The notes under the pieces are model-generated. The model searched no databases, was not told where the DNA came from, and saw nothing but the letters and a program-made list of their open reading frames with translations. Below are positions 7,235 through 15,177 of a DNA stretch of 64,000 bases, piece after piece. The stretch covers positions 186,001 through 250,000 of the forward strand of contig NZ_JAIWYX010000004.1 of the NCBI RefSeq assembly GCF_020251205.1. The letters run 5' to 3'. Position numbers and translations under genes: made by a program. This DNA is from Arthrobacter sp. M4 (GTDB taxonomy: Bacteria; Actinomycetota; Actinomycetes; Actinomycetales; Micrococcaceae). Numbering within the stretch: position 1 is the stretch's first letter; every line of letters begins with the position of its first letter.

Positions 7235-9280
7235 CTACTCCGGCAACCCCAGGGCCCAGACCTCAGCGTGAGCCCGGCCCGGCAATTCCAGGTGCCATTC
7301 CTCATCCGGCATCGGGTAGGCGCGGATGGTCGTTGCAACCCCGTTGGCCCGGTACACCTCCACCACCGACGCGTCCACGAAGATCCTCAGTGACGCATCC
7401 GCGGCAAGGGATTCGGAGAAAACCACTTGGCGCCCGGATTCCCGGAAATCTGCGGCTTCCTCTGTACCAGGAGCGCTCTCCGAACCACCAGCTCGTTGAG
7501 AACCGGGAGCGCTCTCCGAACCACCAACTCCTCGAGAACCGCCAGCTCCCGCAGAACCCTTGGCTCGTGCGGAGGCAGAGCCGGAATAACCACCGTTTCC
7601 GCCGGTCTTGACGAGCACCAAACGCACTTCACCAGTGTCGGCGGCGATGCTGTTGCCCGGAGTCACCACGGCTTCGGCGGCGGACGGCAGCACCACTGTG
7701 CCACCGCGCGCCTTGGCCAGTCCGCGGTCCCTATAGGCATCGAGTTCCCGTGCCGGGGCTACCACCAGGGCGTCATCCACCACGGAAAGTTCCCGAGGAA
7801 ACGTCAGTACGCCGGCCCAACCCGCAGCATCGATCTGGTCCTGAGTCCGAGGCCTCCGGCCGTCGCGGCCAAAGCCCTCGTTCGCCCACCCCCAGAGAAG
7901 CGCCCGGTCCTCCAGCGCCAACACCTGCGGGGCGTAGAAGTCCCTCCCCCGGTCGGTACGTCCACCGGCGCGGGGAATGAACATGGGAAGACCGGTGGCG
8001 GAATCCTCCCGGAGCGCCCCAATAAGATGCCCCACTCCGCTGGCGTGCTCGTGCTCGTCACCTTCCACCCACAGGGAAAACATCATGACCCACGTGTCCT
8101 CACCGGTTCCAGAAACGGCCGCCCCTGCACCGCCAGAAACGGCCGCCCCGGCGCCGCCAGAAACAGCCGCCCCGGCGCCCGAGGAACCCGCGCCCGCGGC
8201 CCAAGCCCCGCCCGCAGGAGCCGCCCCGGCGCCCGAGGAACCCGCGCCCGCGGTCCAAGCCCCGCCCGCAGGAGCCGCCTCTGCACCCGAGGAACCCGCG
8301 CCCGCGGCCCAAGCCCCGCCCGCAGGAGCCGCCCCGGCGCCCGAGGAACCCGCGCCCGCGGCCCAGGCCCCGCCCGCAGGAGCCGCCTCTGCACCCGAGG
8401 AACCCGCGCCCGCGGTCCAAGCCCCGCCCGCAGGAGCCGCCCCGGCGCCCGAGGAACCCGCGCCCGCAGGAGCCGCCCCGGCGCCCGAGGAACCCGCGCC
8501 CGCAGGAGCCGCCCCGGCGCCCGGGGAACCCGCGCCCCCGGCCCCGGCCCCGCCCTTAGGAGGCGTCCCGGCCCCGGCAGAACCACCCCCGCCCGAAGCA
8601 GGCACCCGCACCAGCTGGGGGCATTCCCAGATCTGTGCCAACGCGAACTCCGCGGCCACGGGATGCTCGGTGGTCAGCCAGATCCCCTCGTACTTCCAGT
8701 CCTCAATGTCGTCCACGGAATACAGCAGCACGGCGGCATGGCCCGAAGCCAAGCCGGCGCCCTGAATGGCATAACGGCGGCCGTTGAATCGGAAGATGAA
8801 GGGATCACGGACGGCTGTAACGTCGGATGGCATCGAAGCTGCAACATGTCCGTCCTGCTTCCAAGTCACCAGGTCCGCCGAACCGCGGGCGAGCGTCACT
8901 TGGGAGTGCCCGCCACCCGAGCGCACGCCGGAGTAGACCGCGGTGGGCGTGCCGCCGTCGTCGGTCACTACACCCGACCAGCAACCAAACTCATCCGGGC
9001 CGCCCGGCTGGGGCCGAAGGGCCACCGGGTGCTCGTCCCAGTGCACCAGGTCGGGCGAGCTAACGTGGCCCCAGCAGATGTGGTTGTGGCGCGCCGACTC
9101 AGGGTTGTACTGGAAAAACACGTGGTACCGGCCGTTGATGAAGCTGACGCCGTTGGGGTCGTTGATCCAACCCTTGGCCGGCCGCGGGTGAAAGTGTGGG
9201 AACGCCGGGTCCGGGTGGCTCGCCGCCGTCGCCGCAAAAGGCGTCGAGGAGGGGGCGTGGGCCAGTTCCGGGGGCAGCAT
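7235..9280 (-). CDS. GH32 beta-fructofuranosidase (invertase/levanase type) with a large low-complexity insertion
   Basis: Hydrolyses terminal beta-fructosides such as sucrose or fructans. The three GH32 signatures are present: nucleophile D41 in WINDPNG, transition-state D159 in RDPFIF, and acid/base E219 in IWECPQL. The C-terminal beta-sandwich carries FVDASVVEVY. I chose ATG 9280 because GGAAAGGA sits five bases upstream; TTG 9379, just after the upstream permease stop, is an in-frame alternative. There is no signal peptide, so it should act on imported sugar. Odd: residues about 226-392 are Gly/Ala/Ser/Pro repeats inserted just after the catalytic EC motif, and a smaller Gly/Ser stretch lies before the C-terminal domain. 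Without them the length would be near the family's usual 470-510. Last gene of the ABC operon. Confidence 0.92.
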   Translation of the reverse strand: MLPPELAHAPSSTPFAATAASHPDPAFPHFHPRPAKGWINDPNGVSFINGRYHVFFQYNPESARHNHICWGHVSSPDLVHWDEHPVALRPQPGGPDEFGCWSGVVTDDGGTPTAVYSGVRSGGGHSQVTLARGSADLVTWKQDGHVAASMPSDVTAVRDPFIFRFNGRRYAIQGAGLASGHAAVLLYSVDDIEDWKYEGIWLTTEHPVAAEFALAQIWECPQLVRVPASGGGGSAGAGTPPKGGAGAGGAGSPGAGAAPAGAGSSGAGAAPAGAGSSGAGAAPAGGAWTAGAGSSGAEAAPAGGAWAAGAGSSGAGAAPAGGAWAAGAGSSGAEAAPAGGAWTAGAGSSGAGAAPAGGAWAAGAGSSGAGAAVSGGAGAAVSGGAGAAVSGTGEDTWVMMFSLWVEGDEHEHASGVGHLIGALREDSATGLPMFIPRAGGRTDRGRDFYAPQVLALEDRALLWGWANEGFGRDGRRPRTQDQIDAAGWAGVLTFPRELSVVDDALVVAPARELDAYRDRGLAKARGGTVVLPSAAEAVVTPGNSIAADTGEVRLVLVKTGGNGGYSGSASARAKGSAGAGGSRGVGGSESAPGSQRAGGSESAPGTEEAADFRESGRQVVFSESLAADASLRIFVDASVVEVYRANGVATTIRAYPMPDEEWHLELPGRAHAEVWALGLPE
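8105..8605 (-). repeat. Nested 54/36/24-bp tandem repeats inside the GH32 gene
   Basis: On the minus strand an 18-aa unit (AGAGSSGAGAAPAGGAWA and variants) repeats about five times. It is flanked by 12-aa units lacking GGAW and by 8-aa GGAGAAVS units. GC content is extreme and units alternate in two variants, as expected from slipped-strand or unequal exchange. Confidence 0.88.
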
Positions 9281-9381
9281 GGGGTTCCTTTCCAGGGAGT
9301 TTGGTGTGAGGTCCGACGGCGGCAGGGTCGCCGGCGCCTTCAGGACCTCGGAGTCGAACGAGATGGTGGTAGAGGTCAAGA

Positions 9382-10251
9382 TTACTTCCCTGCTCCGGCG
9401 GTGAGTCCGTCGCGCAGGGCACGCTGGCCAAAGATGAAGACCACCAGCGCCGGAATCATGGACAGGACCACGCCAGCCAGAACCACGGAGATGCTTCCTG
9501 TGCCGAGGTTGCCCTGCAGCGAGACGAGGCCCAGGGGCAGCGTGAAGTTCTGCTCGGAAATGGTCAGGATCAGCGGGCGGAAAAACTCGTTCCAGTGGAA
9601 GTTGAACGCCAGGATCCCAACAATCGCCAGGCCAGGCATCGCGAGCGGTGCATACACGGAGCGGAAGGTCCGCCACGGCGAGGCACCGTCGATTGCTGCG
9701 GCCTCGGCCAATTCACCCGGCAGCCCCAGGAAGTACTGCCGCATCAGGAAGGTGCCAAACGCCGTCGGGATGGCCGGGAGGATCAGCGCGAGGAGCGTAT
9801 CGGACAGACCCATGCCGCGGATGAGCATGAAGACGGGAACAATCGTCACCTGCGCCGGAACCATCATGGTGGCAAGCACTATGGAGAACAACGCGCCCTT
9901 GCCCCGGAATTTCAGGTTGGCGAACGCGTAACCGGCCAGGGCTGCGGTGATCATCTGCCCGACGGCGATCAGCCCGGTGACGAGGGCGCTGTTCAGTACC
10001 AGCATCATCATGTTGAGCTGCTTGAACACCTGCCCGTAGGAGGAGAAGTCGGGGTTAAGGGGCAGGAACTGCGGTGGCAACTGGAAGGACTCTGCGGCGG
10101 ACCGCAGGGATGTTGAAAGTGTCCACATCACAGGTCCAAGGATGAAGACAGCTGCCACCACCAACAGGACGATCCGGGCAACCATGCCCCAATCCAGCTT
10201 GCGGCGGGTGACGGTAGCAGGCGCGGCGGTGCGCTCTGACAAGGTGGTCAT
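9382..10251 (-). CDS. Carbohydrate ABC transporter permease, MalG type
   Basis: 289-aa inner-membrane permease of the CUT1 family, six predicted membrane segments, with the EAA loop in the fourth cytoplasmic region (ELAEAAAIDGASPWRTFRSVYAPLAMPG) that docks the ATPase. It pairs with the MalF-type permease immediately upstream (10-bp gap). It ends two bases before the TTG alternative start of GH32. No ATPase gene is present in the operon, so a shared MsmK-type ATPase encoded elsewhere is likely, as in many actinobacteria. Confidence 0.92.
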   Translation of the reverse strand: MTTLSERTAAPATVTRRKLDWGMVARIVLLVVAAVFILGPVMWTLSTSLRSAAESFQLPPQFLPLNPDFSSYGQVFKQLNMMMLVLNSALVTGLIAVGQMITAALAGYAFANLKFRGKGALFSIVLATMMVPAQVTIVPVFMLIRGMGLSDTLLALILPAIPTAFGTFLMRQYFLGLPGELAEAAAIDGASPWRTFRSVYAPLAMPGLAIVGILAFNFHWNEFFRPLILTISEQNFTLPLGLVSLQGNLGTGSISVVLAGVVLSMIPALVVFIFGQRALRDGLTAGAGK

Positions 10252-10261
10252 AACGGTGGCC

Positions 10262-11212
10262 TTACTGGTAGAAGACGAATCGCTTGCTGAGGCGGAACTG
10301 CGCGGCCGTGATGGCCATGATGATGAGGGTCAGGATGACGCCGATCGCGGAGGCCTGTCCGAATTCCAGCCGTTGGAACGCGGACTCAAAGATCACCATG
10401 ACTGCTGTGCGGGTAGAGTCGCCGGGACCGCCGCGGGTGAGGACGTAGGGCTGGTCGAACACTTGGAGCGCGTTGATGATCGCCATCACGGAGGCCACCA
10501 AGGTTGTGGGGCTCAGCAATGGCAGTGTCACGTGCAGGTGCTTCCGCCAACCGGTGGCGCCGTCGAGTGAGGCCGCCTCATAGGTCTCCACAGGGATGGA
10601 GGCGAGGCCACCGATGAACAGGAGGAAGGAGAACCCGAAGTTCTGCCACACGTACACAAGGATGACGACGGCGGCAGAACCGGTTGGCGTAGTCAGCCAC
10701 GGAACCGCCGGGATGCCGACCAGTGAGAGCAGCCAGTTCACAACGCCGAACTGCTCGTTGAACAGGTAGCGCATGAAGATGGACACCGACGCCGCGGACA
10801 GGATGAGCGGGAAGAAGAACGCCGAGCGGAAGAACACCCGCAGCCAAGATGGGAGCCTTTCCTGGATCAGGATGGCGAGCGCCAGGGCCAGGCCCAGCTG
10901 CAGGGACACAGCGAGCGCCACAAACACCAGGGTATTCACGAAGGAGACGCGGACTGTGGGGTCCTGCGCTGCCTCCACGAAATTGTCCAGGCCAACAAAT
11001 TGCGGCGCGGAAATGATGTCCCAGCGGAAAAATGCCAAGAGCACCGACGCCACGATGGGTAGCAGGGTGAACAACCCCATCCCAAGGATGGTCGGGGCCA
11101 GGAATGCCCAGGGAAGCCAGCGCTGGCGTTCCCTGCCGGGGATCGAGACGGGGTGGCCGGGTCCAGCGGCTTGCCGTCGCTTGCTTGGCAAAGCTGTTGT
11201 CTGCGCGGTCAT
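10262..11212 (-). CDS. Carbohydrate ABC transporter permease, MalF/UgpA type
   Basis: 316-aa CUT1 permease. A basic cytoplasmic N-terminus (residues 1-35) precedes the first membrane segment (LPWAFLAPTILGMGLFTLLP). The EAA motif reads ETYEAASLDGATGWRKHLHVTLPLL. The start ATG overlaps the stop of the upstream binding-protein gene by 4 bp (ATGA), indicating translational coupling. It forms the membrane channel with the MalG-type partner. Confidence 0.93.
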   Translation of the reverse strand: MTAQTTALPSKRRQAAGPGHPVSIPGRERQRWLPWAFLAPTILGMGLFTLLPIVASVLLAFFRWDIISAPQFVGLDNFVEAAQDPTVRVSFVNTLVFVALAVSLQLGLALALAILIQERLPSWLRVFFRSAFFFPLILSAASVSIFMRYLFNEQFGVVNWLLSLVGIPAVPWLTTPTGSAAVVILVYVWQNFGFSFLLFIGGLASIPVETYEAASLDGATGWRKHLHVTLPLLSPTTLVASVMAIINALQVFDQPYVLTRGGPGDSTRTAVMVIFESAFQRLEFGQASAIGVILTLIIMAITAAQFRLSKRFVFYQ

Positions 11213-12627
11213 GCGTGCCTCCTCAGGGCCAACTCCAGGTCGCGCTGCATGGAGTCAAGTGCTTGTTTGAGCTGGCGCTCGTCACCGCTGACGGCCAGGG
11301 ATACGTTTTTCATCAGGGCTGTCTCGACGGCGGCCTGCTGGGCTGGTGCCGGGATGGGGCCGGTTGTCGGGAAGCGGTCCAGAGTGTCGTAGAAGACCTT
11401 CCAGTGCTTAGGACCGGTCTTGGCGTAGAGCTGCTCGTTCACCATGGAACGTCGTGACGGCGTCGTGTTGGGGGTCGGGAACACCAGGCGCATGGCGTCC
11501 AGGGAGGCCGTGTACTTGACCCATTCCCACGCGGCGTCCTTGTCTTTAGCGGTCTTCATGATGGCGTAGCCGGCCGTGCCGAACTGGTGCCGCTGGCTGC
11601 GCCAGCGCGGGAAGAACTGGACGTCGAAGTCGTTCTCTCCCATGCCCGCCTCATGGAGACCCTGCACCCAATAGCCGCCTGCCGGCGTCGTACCTATGCG
11701 GTTGGAGGCGAACAGGCCGATCAGCGAGCTGCCGCCACCTTCTTCGGGGCGGACGCCCAGTCCATCCTTCACCAGTCCGCGGAGGTAATCGAAGGATTCG
11801 AAGACCCTGGGGTCGTCGGCGTTGGGTTCCAACCACTGGTACCCGCCGGAACGGAGGGACTTGGAGGGGTCGGAGGCGTAGAAGGTGTCCCACAACCATG
11901 TGCCGCCGGGGGCTTTGGTTTCCTTGAGGAAGCTGGTGTCGTTGGCGTAAAGCCACGGCACCACACCGCCAAAGAGCCGGTTGGTCCAGTAGTACGGAGT
12001 GAAATCGGAGGGCCGCGCCTTGCGCATGGCAGCAAGGGTGGCGCGGAAGTCCAGATGGGTCCAGTCGTCGGCGGGGCGGTCGAGCCCTGCCTGCCGCAGC
12101 GCCGCGGTGTTGTAATACATGTTGGCGGCGTTCCAGTCGATAGGGAGCTGGTACAGGCTGCCTTTGTACATGAACGCTTCGACGAGGCTGGGGTGCACGT
12201 CGCTGAAGTACTCCCGCATGTCCGCGGCGTCGCGGCGGAGGTACTCGTCAAGGGGGTGGGCCAGCTTCTCGGCGAAGAGCTGGGCGCCTTCCGTTGCGAC
12301 GTATACGACGTCCGGCGGTGTGCCGGCCGCGACCATGGTGAGGATCTTGGTGAAGAAATCCTTCCAGTCGACGGCCTGGATCGCCTGTACCTTGATCCGG
12401 ATTTCCGGGTGGACCCTTGCGAACGCATCGACAACGCGCTGGCGGGCTGCTGCGTCCGCCGCGGTTCCCATGATGGCGATGCTCAGGCTGTTGTCCCCTC
12501 GGCCAGGGATGTCGGTTCCTGACAGCCGCGGCCACGACGCCACGGTTGCCCCGATGATCCCTGCCCCCAGGGCGCTGAGGGCAGTCCTGCGCGAGATGTC
12601 GCGCAGCTTGCCATAGCTTCCGGGCAT
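11209..12627 (-). CDS. Extracellular sugar-binding protein of the ABC transporter, Tat signal
   Basis: 472-aa solute-binding protein (MalE/family 1). The N-terminus has a twin-arginine motif (ISRRTALSALGAGIIG, residues about 11-26) and a hydrophobic core but no lipobox cysteine, which is unusual for a Gram-positive binding protein that must stay at the membrane. An uncleaved anchor or release are both possible. The mature part has MGTAADAAARQRVVDAFARVHPEIRIKVQAI and GTPPDVVYV, usual for the family. First gene of the operon; its promoter lies between two LacI operators. GGAAGGA precedes the ATG by about 11 bases. Confidence 0.92.
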   Translation of the reverse strand: MPGSYGKLRDISRRTALSALGAGIIGATVASWPRLSGTDIPGRGDNSLSIAIMGTAADAAARQRVVDAFARVHPEIRIKVQAIQAVDWKDFFTKILTMVAAGTPPDVVYVATEGAQLFAEKLAHPLDEYLRRDAADMREYFSDVHPSLVEAFMYKGSLYQLPIDWNAANMYYNTAALRQAGLDRPADDWTHLDFRATLAAMRKARPSDFTPYYWTNRLFGGVVPWLYANDTSFLKETKAPGGTWLWDTFYASDPSKSLRSGGYQWLEPNADDPRVFESFDYLRGLVKDGLGVRPEEGGGSSLIGLFASNRIGTTPAGGYWVQGLHEAGMGENDFDVQFFPRWRSQRHQFGTAGYAIMKTAKDKDAAWEWVKYTASLDAMRLVFPTPNTTPSRRSMVNEQLYAKTGPKHWKVFYDTLDRFPTTGPIPAPAQQAAVETALMKNVSLAVSGDERQLKQALDSMQRDLELALRRHA

Positions 12628-12640
12628 AGTTGGTTTTTCC

Positions 12641-12660
12641 TTCCTAACACGTGTTAGGAA
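12641..12660. promoter_or_regulatory. LacI-type operator O1 (perfect palindrome)
   Basis: TTCCTAACACGTGTTAGGAA is a perfect 20-bp palindrome just downstream of the predicted -10 of the sugar operon and 14 bp before the binding-protein ATG. Confidence 0.85.
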
Positions 12661-12689
12661 CTTTAGAACGCTTACCTAACACGTGTCAA
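12660..12689 (-). promoter_or_regulatory. Sigma-70-type promoter of the sugar ABC/GH32 operon
   Basis: Reading the minus strand: TTGACA (12689-12684), 18-bp spacer, TAAAGT (12665-12660). The -35 box overlaps the distal operator and the -10 touches the proximal operator, so repressor binding should block polymerase. Confidence 0.7.
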
Positions 12690-12690
12690 G
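12675..12690. promoter_or_regulatory. LacI-type operator O2
   Basis: CCTAACACGTGTCAAG matches the consensus in the left half and has mismatches at the right end where it must also encode the -35. Its centre is 32 bp (three helical turns) from the centre of O1, on the same DNA face. Confidence 0.78.
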
Positions 12691-12770
12691 CGTCACATTT
12701 ATGTGAATCCAATCCAGCGTCCGTTTTGCGCTCGGCGAGCTCGCAGAAACTTGTGGCAGTCTTGAAAGCG

Positions 12771-13721
12771 ATGATGTTTCGTGAGCAGGGTTCCCGGCAC
12801 CCGCAACACCCGCCGAAGGACCTCACTGCCGCCCCGGACCCGGCCCCTCGGCCAGCCGGAGCCGGGACTGGCCCGCTGTTCTTGCTAGCCACTGCAGCCT
12901 GCATCCTGGCCCTGGCCGCCACGTACTACTTCTTTGTTCGAACCACCACAGGCCAATACATCGACGAATCAGCCCTGGTGGAGGCCGTCGACTTCCATGG
13001 ACCGACGGGCAAGGCCACCACCAAATTCCTGGACTGGCTTCCGGCGATTTCGCTTGCCATTGCCACGGTGGTTGTACTGTTCGTGACCATCATGCGCAGG
13101 CGGTGGGCAGCAGCGGGGATCGCGGTAGTCGCCTGTGTTGCCGCCAACCTGGCCAGCCAAATAATGAAGGACTGGTTCCCGGACAGGCCGTTCCGCGGCG
13201 TTCAGACCCTGGATCTAAACTCCCTGCCGTCGGGCCACACCACTCTGGCGGCATCTGCTGCAGCCGCCGTGTTCCTTGTTGTATCGCCCCGATGGCGTCC
13301 ACTCGCGGGCTTCCTGGGCGGCACTTTCGCTGTGGCGGCCGGCGTGTCAACACTGATCAATCAATGGCACCGCCCTGCCGACGTACTAGCCGCGTTCCTG
13401 GTAGTCGGAATGTTTACCCTGCCCGCAGGCTGGCTGACGCTCCGTACGGGCAACCGCTGGAATGTATGGGACGGCTACGGCGAACACTGGGCTGCTTCCC
13501 GGTGGTGGGTGGCGCTGTCCGGGCTGGCTGGAGTTGTGGCAGCCATCACCGGGATCGTGTCCCTGCTCCAGATCTCCGCCGACTATGACACACAGGACAC
13601 CCCCACCAGCTACTTCTGGGCCGGCGTCTCGCTGATAGTGATCACGGGCTATCTGTTTACCGTGGCCGGGACGCTGCTGTTCGGCCTGGCAGCCCGACGG
13701 CGGCGCTCACCCGGGCGGTAG
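12771..13721 (+). CDS. PAP2-family membrane phosphatase
   Basis: Membrane phosphatase of the type-2 phosphatidic acid/undecaprenyl-diphosphate phosphatase superfamily. The three-part active site is present: KDWFPDRP near residue 132, PSGHTT near 152, and HRPADVLAA near 199. Six or more hydrophobic segments surround them. An in-frame ATG exists at 12651 but would place 40 residues over the divergent operator region, so I chose ATG 12771; neither has a strong ribosome site. It is divergent from the sugar operon. Substrate is not determined by sequence. Confidence 0.85.
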   Translation: MMFREQGSRHPQHPPKDLTAAPDPAPRPAGAGTGPLFLLATAACILALAATYYFFVRTTTGQYIDESALVEAVDFHGPTGKATTKFLDWLPAISLAIATVVVLFVTIMRRRWAAAGIAVVACVAANLASQIMKDWFPDRPFRGVQTLDLNSLPSGHTTLAASAAAAVFLVVSPRWRPLAGFLGGTFAVAAGVSTLINQWHRPADVLAAFLVVGMFTLPAGWLTLRTGNRWNVWDGYGEHWAASRWWVALSGLAGVVAAITGIVSLLQISADYDTQDTPTSYFWAGVSLIVITGYLFTVAGTLLFGLAARRRRSPGR

Positions 13722-13777
13722 GGCCCGATGGCGGCGCTCACCCGGGCCGCAGGACCCGACGGCGGAGCTCACCCCGC
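13693..13777. repeat. 30-bp imperfect tandem repeat at the PAP2 stop
   Basis: GGCGGCGCTCACCCGGGC recurs with a 30-bp period (near 13703, 13733 and, degenerate, 13762). It overlaps the last codons of the PAP2 gene and fills the gap before the convergent MFS gene. Confidence 0.55.
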
Positions 13778-13789
13778 GGGCTGCTCGCC

Positions 13790-15007
13790 TCAGTAGTTCC
13801 GCCGATGCCTAGCCTTGGGAATCGCAATCGCGAATACCACCGCCGCGGCGAAACCCAGCAATCCTGTAGCCCACACACCCGCGGCAAGTGACATGACCGC
13901 CGTCAGCCCGGACAGCAGCACCGGTCCACCCGTTGCACCGGCATCGGCTATGAAGCGCCAAATCCCCAGGAACTGTCCCCTGCCCCTGTCAGGCGAAAAG
14001 TCGGCCCCCAGCGTCATGATGAGTCCAGAGCTGATGCCATTGCCGAAGCCGATTAGCAACGAGACCAACAGGAGCCCCACAAAATCGGCGGTCATCGGCA
14101 TCAGGCCAAGCGAAATTCCCATAATCACCGTTGACGGGATGGCCACCCACAGCCGGCCCTTGCGGTCCATGAGCTTGCCGGCGGGGTAGAACACCAGCAT
14201 GTCGATCGCTCCGGACAGACCGTAGATCAGTGCTGCTCCGGTGGCATCGAGTCCCAGATGGTCTGCCCACAACGGAATCACCACCTGCCGCGAGGCACGC
14301 AGTGCGCTGAGCAAAAGGATCCCGGCGCCCACAGTCATGAAGATTCCCGCGTGCGAGCCGGCGACGCCACGGAGCGTCGGCACCTGGGTGCTGTCGCCGT
14401 CGTCGTTTGTGTCCAGGACCACAAGATCCGGGATGGTCAGCGAAAGAAGCGCGGCCGCGGCCATCCCGGCCACACCCACCCAATAGGCCCCGCCAATCCC
14501 GGCAAATTGCATAACGGCGGCGCCTATGAAAGGGCCGATGAACACGCCGATGCGCGTTACGCCGCCCAGTGTGGAGAGCGCTCGGGCGCGGTACTCAATG
14601 GGGACCGCCTCGGTGAGGTACTTCTGCCTGGCGAGGCTGAAGACGCTGGCGGACATCCCGACGACGGCCATCGCTGCAGCCAGCAACCACACCCCGTGCG
14701 GGACCACCCAGGCGAGCCCTGCCGCCGTCAAAGCGACGGCGCTGGCCGCTGCCGCGCCGACGATGGACCAACGTTCGCCGAACTTGAGGGTGATGAGCGA
14801 TGCCGGCAGGTTGAAGAACCAGGAGCCCAAGCCGATCAGAGTCACGATCAGCGCGGAGACGGCCACGGATGCGCCCAGGTCCTTGGCGGACAGTGCCACC
14901 ACCGGCAAAATGGCGCCTTCACCAATACAGAACAGCAGCGCCGGGCCAAAGGCGGGAATCGCGATGCTTCGGAGGCTGAACGTGGTGGCTTGGCGAGTGG
15001 TGGTCAT
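13790..15007 (-). CDS. MFS transporter
   Basis: 405-aa major facilitator with about 12 hydrophobic segments. The loop FYPAGKLMDRKGRLWV between segments 8 and 9 and NLPASLITLKFGERW between 2 and 3 resemble the conserved MFS motif A. The start at 15007 (MTTTRQATTF) has AGGA eight bases upstream; ATGs at 15016 and 15037 are alternatives. Substrate unknown; the overall style resembles drug/metabolite exporters. It stands alone, convergent with PAP2 and divergent from the deacetylase gene. Confidence 0.82.
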   Translation of the reverse strand: MTTTRQATTFSLRSIAIPAFGPALLFCIGEGAILPVVALSAKDLGASVAVSALIVTLIGLGSWFFNLPASLITLKFGERWSIVGAAAASAVALTAAGLAWVVPHGVWLLAAAMAVVGMSASVFSLARQKYLTEAVPIEYRARALSTLGGVTRIGVFIGPFIGAAVMQFAGIGGAYWVGVAGMAAAALLSLTIPDLVVLDTNDDGDSTQVPTLRGVAGSHAGIFMTVGAGILLLSALRASRQVVIPLWADHLGLDATGAALIYGLSGAIDMLVFYPAGKLMDRKGRLWVAIPSTVIMGISLGLMPMTADFVGLLLVSLLIGFGNGISSGLIMTLGADFSPDRGRGQFLGIWRFIADAGATGGPVLLSGLTAVMSLAAGVWATGLLGFAAAVVFAIAIPKARHRRNY

Positions 15008-15177
15008 CCATTTCATCCTAGGCCCGCGTTCGCCCACGCCGACGCTCCGCCCCTACATTCCTGTTAGCGATAACTCGGATTACGAAACCGAATCGGTAGC
15101 GGTGTCAAGTCACGTCATTTGCATCGAATATGATGTGCAAGGAAATCGCCGCTGCTCCGCGGACCCCAGGAAGGCCA

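Noticed and set aside
7427..9931. Plus-strand 834-aa open frame opposite GH32
   Set aside because: Arg/Ala/Pro-rich translation antisense to the GH32 gene and its repeats; the GH32 motifs fix the real strand.
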